A stretch of DNA of 6,316 nt, taken from positions 1 through 6,316 of the forward strand of contig DATLFQ010000210.1 of assembly GCA_035540915.1 (NCBI GenBank). Direction: 5' to 3'. Below are positions 5,510 to 6,316 of this stretch, piece after piece. Source of the DNA: DATLFQ01 sp035540915 (GTDB lineage: Bacteria > Actinomycetota > Acidimicrobiia > Acidimicrobiales > GCA-2861595). Made by a program: the position numbers and the translations under genes. How positions within the stretch are numbered: position 1 is the first letter of the stretch; the number at the start of each line of letters is the position of its first letter. The notes under the pieces were generated by a model that worked only from the letters and a program-made list of their open reading frames with translations, did not search any database and was not told the origin of the DNA.

Positions 5510-6316
<807 letters not shown>

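Overview
This is a very GC-rich stretch with the look of an actinobacterial chromosome. Every convincing gene lies on the minus strand, apart from the last few codons of one plus-strand gene at the left edge. The actinobacterial call rests on the third-position G/C codon bias and on the actinobacterial-type Holin-X protein next to a DUF3618 protein. The class cannot be fixed from this window; something in or near Acidimicrobiia is a guess. No mobile element, CRISPR array, tRNA or rRNA is visible.

In the direction of transcription (right to left): the window opens inside thiC (5510-6316), whose C-terminal half carries the iron-sulfur cysteine motif. After 52 bp comes a polytopic membrane protein with a four-cysteine zinc ribbon at each end (3835-5457). 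A 191-bp gap with a 12-bp palindrome follows, then a secreted subtilisin-like serine protease (2528-3643) with a signal peptide and intact catalytic residues but no visible propeptide.

After a 143-bp gap with two short palindromes and a full Shine-Dalgarno sequence comes a tightly packed three-gene module: an 11-residue-repeat (hendecad) membrane-associated protein (1650-2384), a Holin-X family two-helix membrane protein (1174-1650) and a DUF3618 membrane protein (371-1171). The first pair share one base (TGATG) and the second pair are 2 bp apart, so they are almost certainly co-transcribed and translationally coupled. Both outer proteins have one hydrophobic segment plus a long helix built on an 11-residue period, so the module probably builds or shapes something at the inner face of the membrane.

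Leftmost is a decayed alpha/beta hydrolase (about 70-320). It has a one-base frame break in a C-run and lacks the whole middle of the fold, including the nucleophile. It converges on the plus-strand gene end at 41.

The most interesting items are the hendecad/Holin-X/DUF3618 module, the protein with zinc ribbons at both ends, and the doubly damaged hydrolase. I see no clear evidence of a completely new system. The module and the zinc-ribbon protein are the best candidates for unexplained envelope functions.
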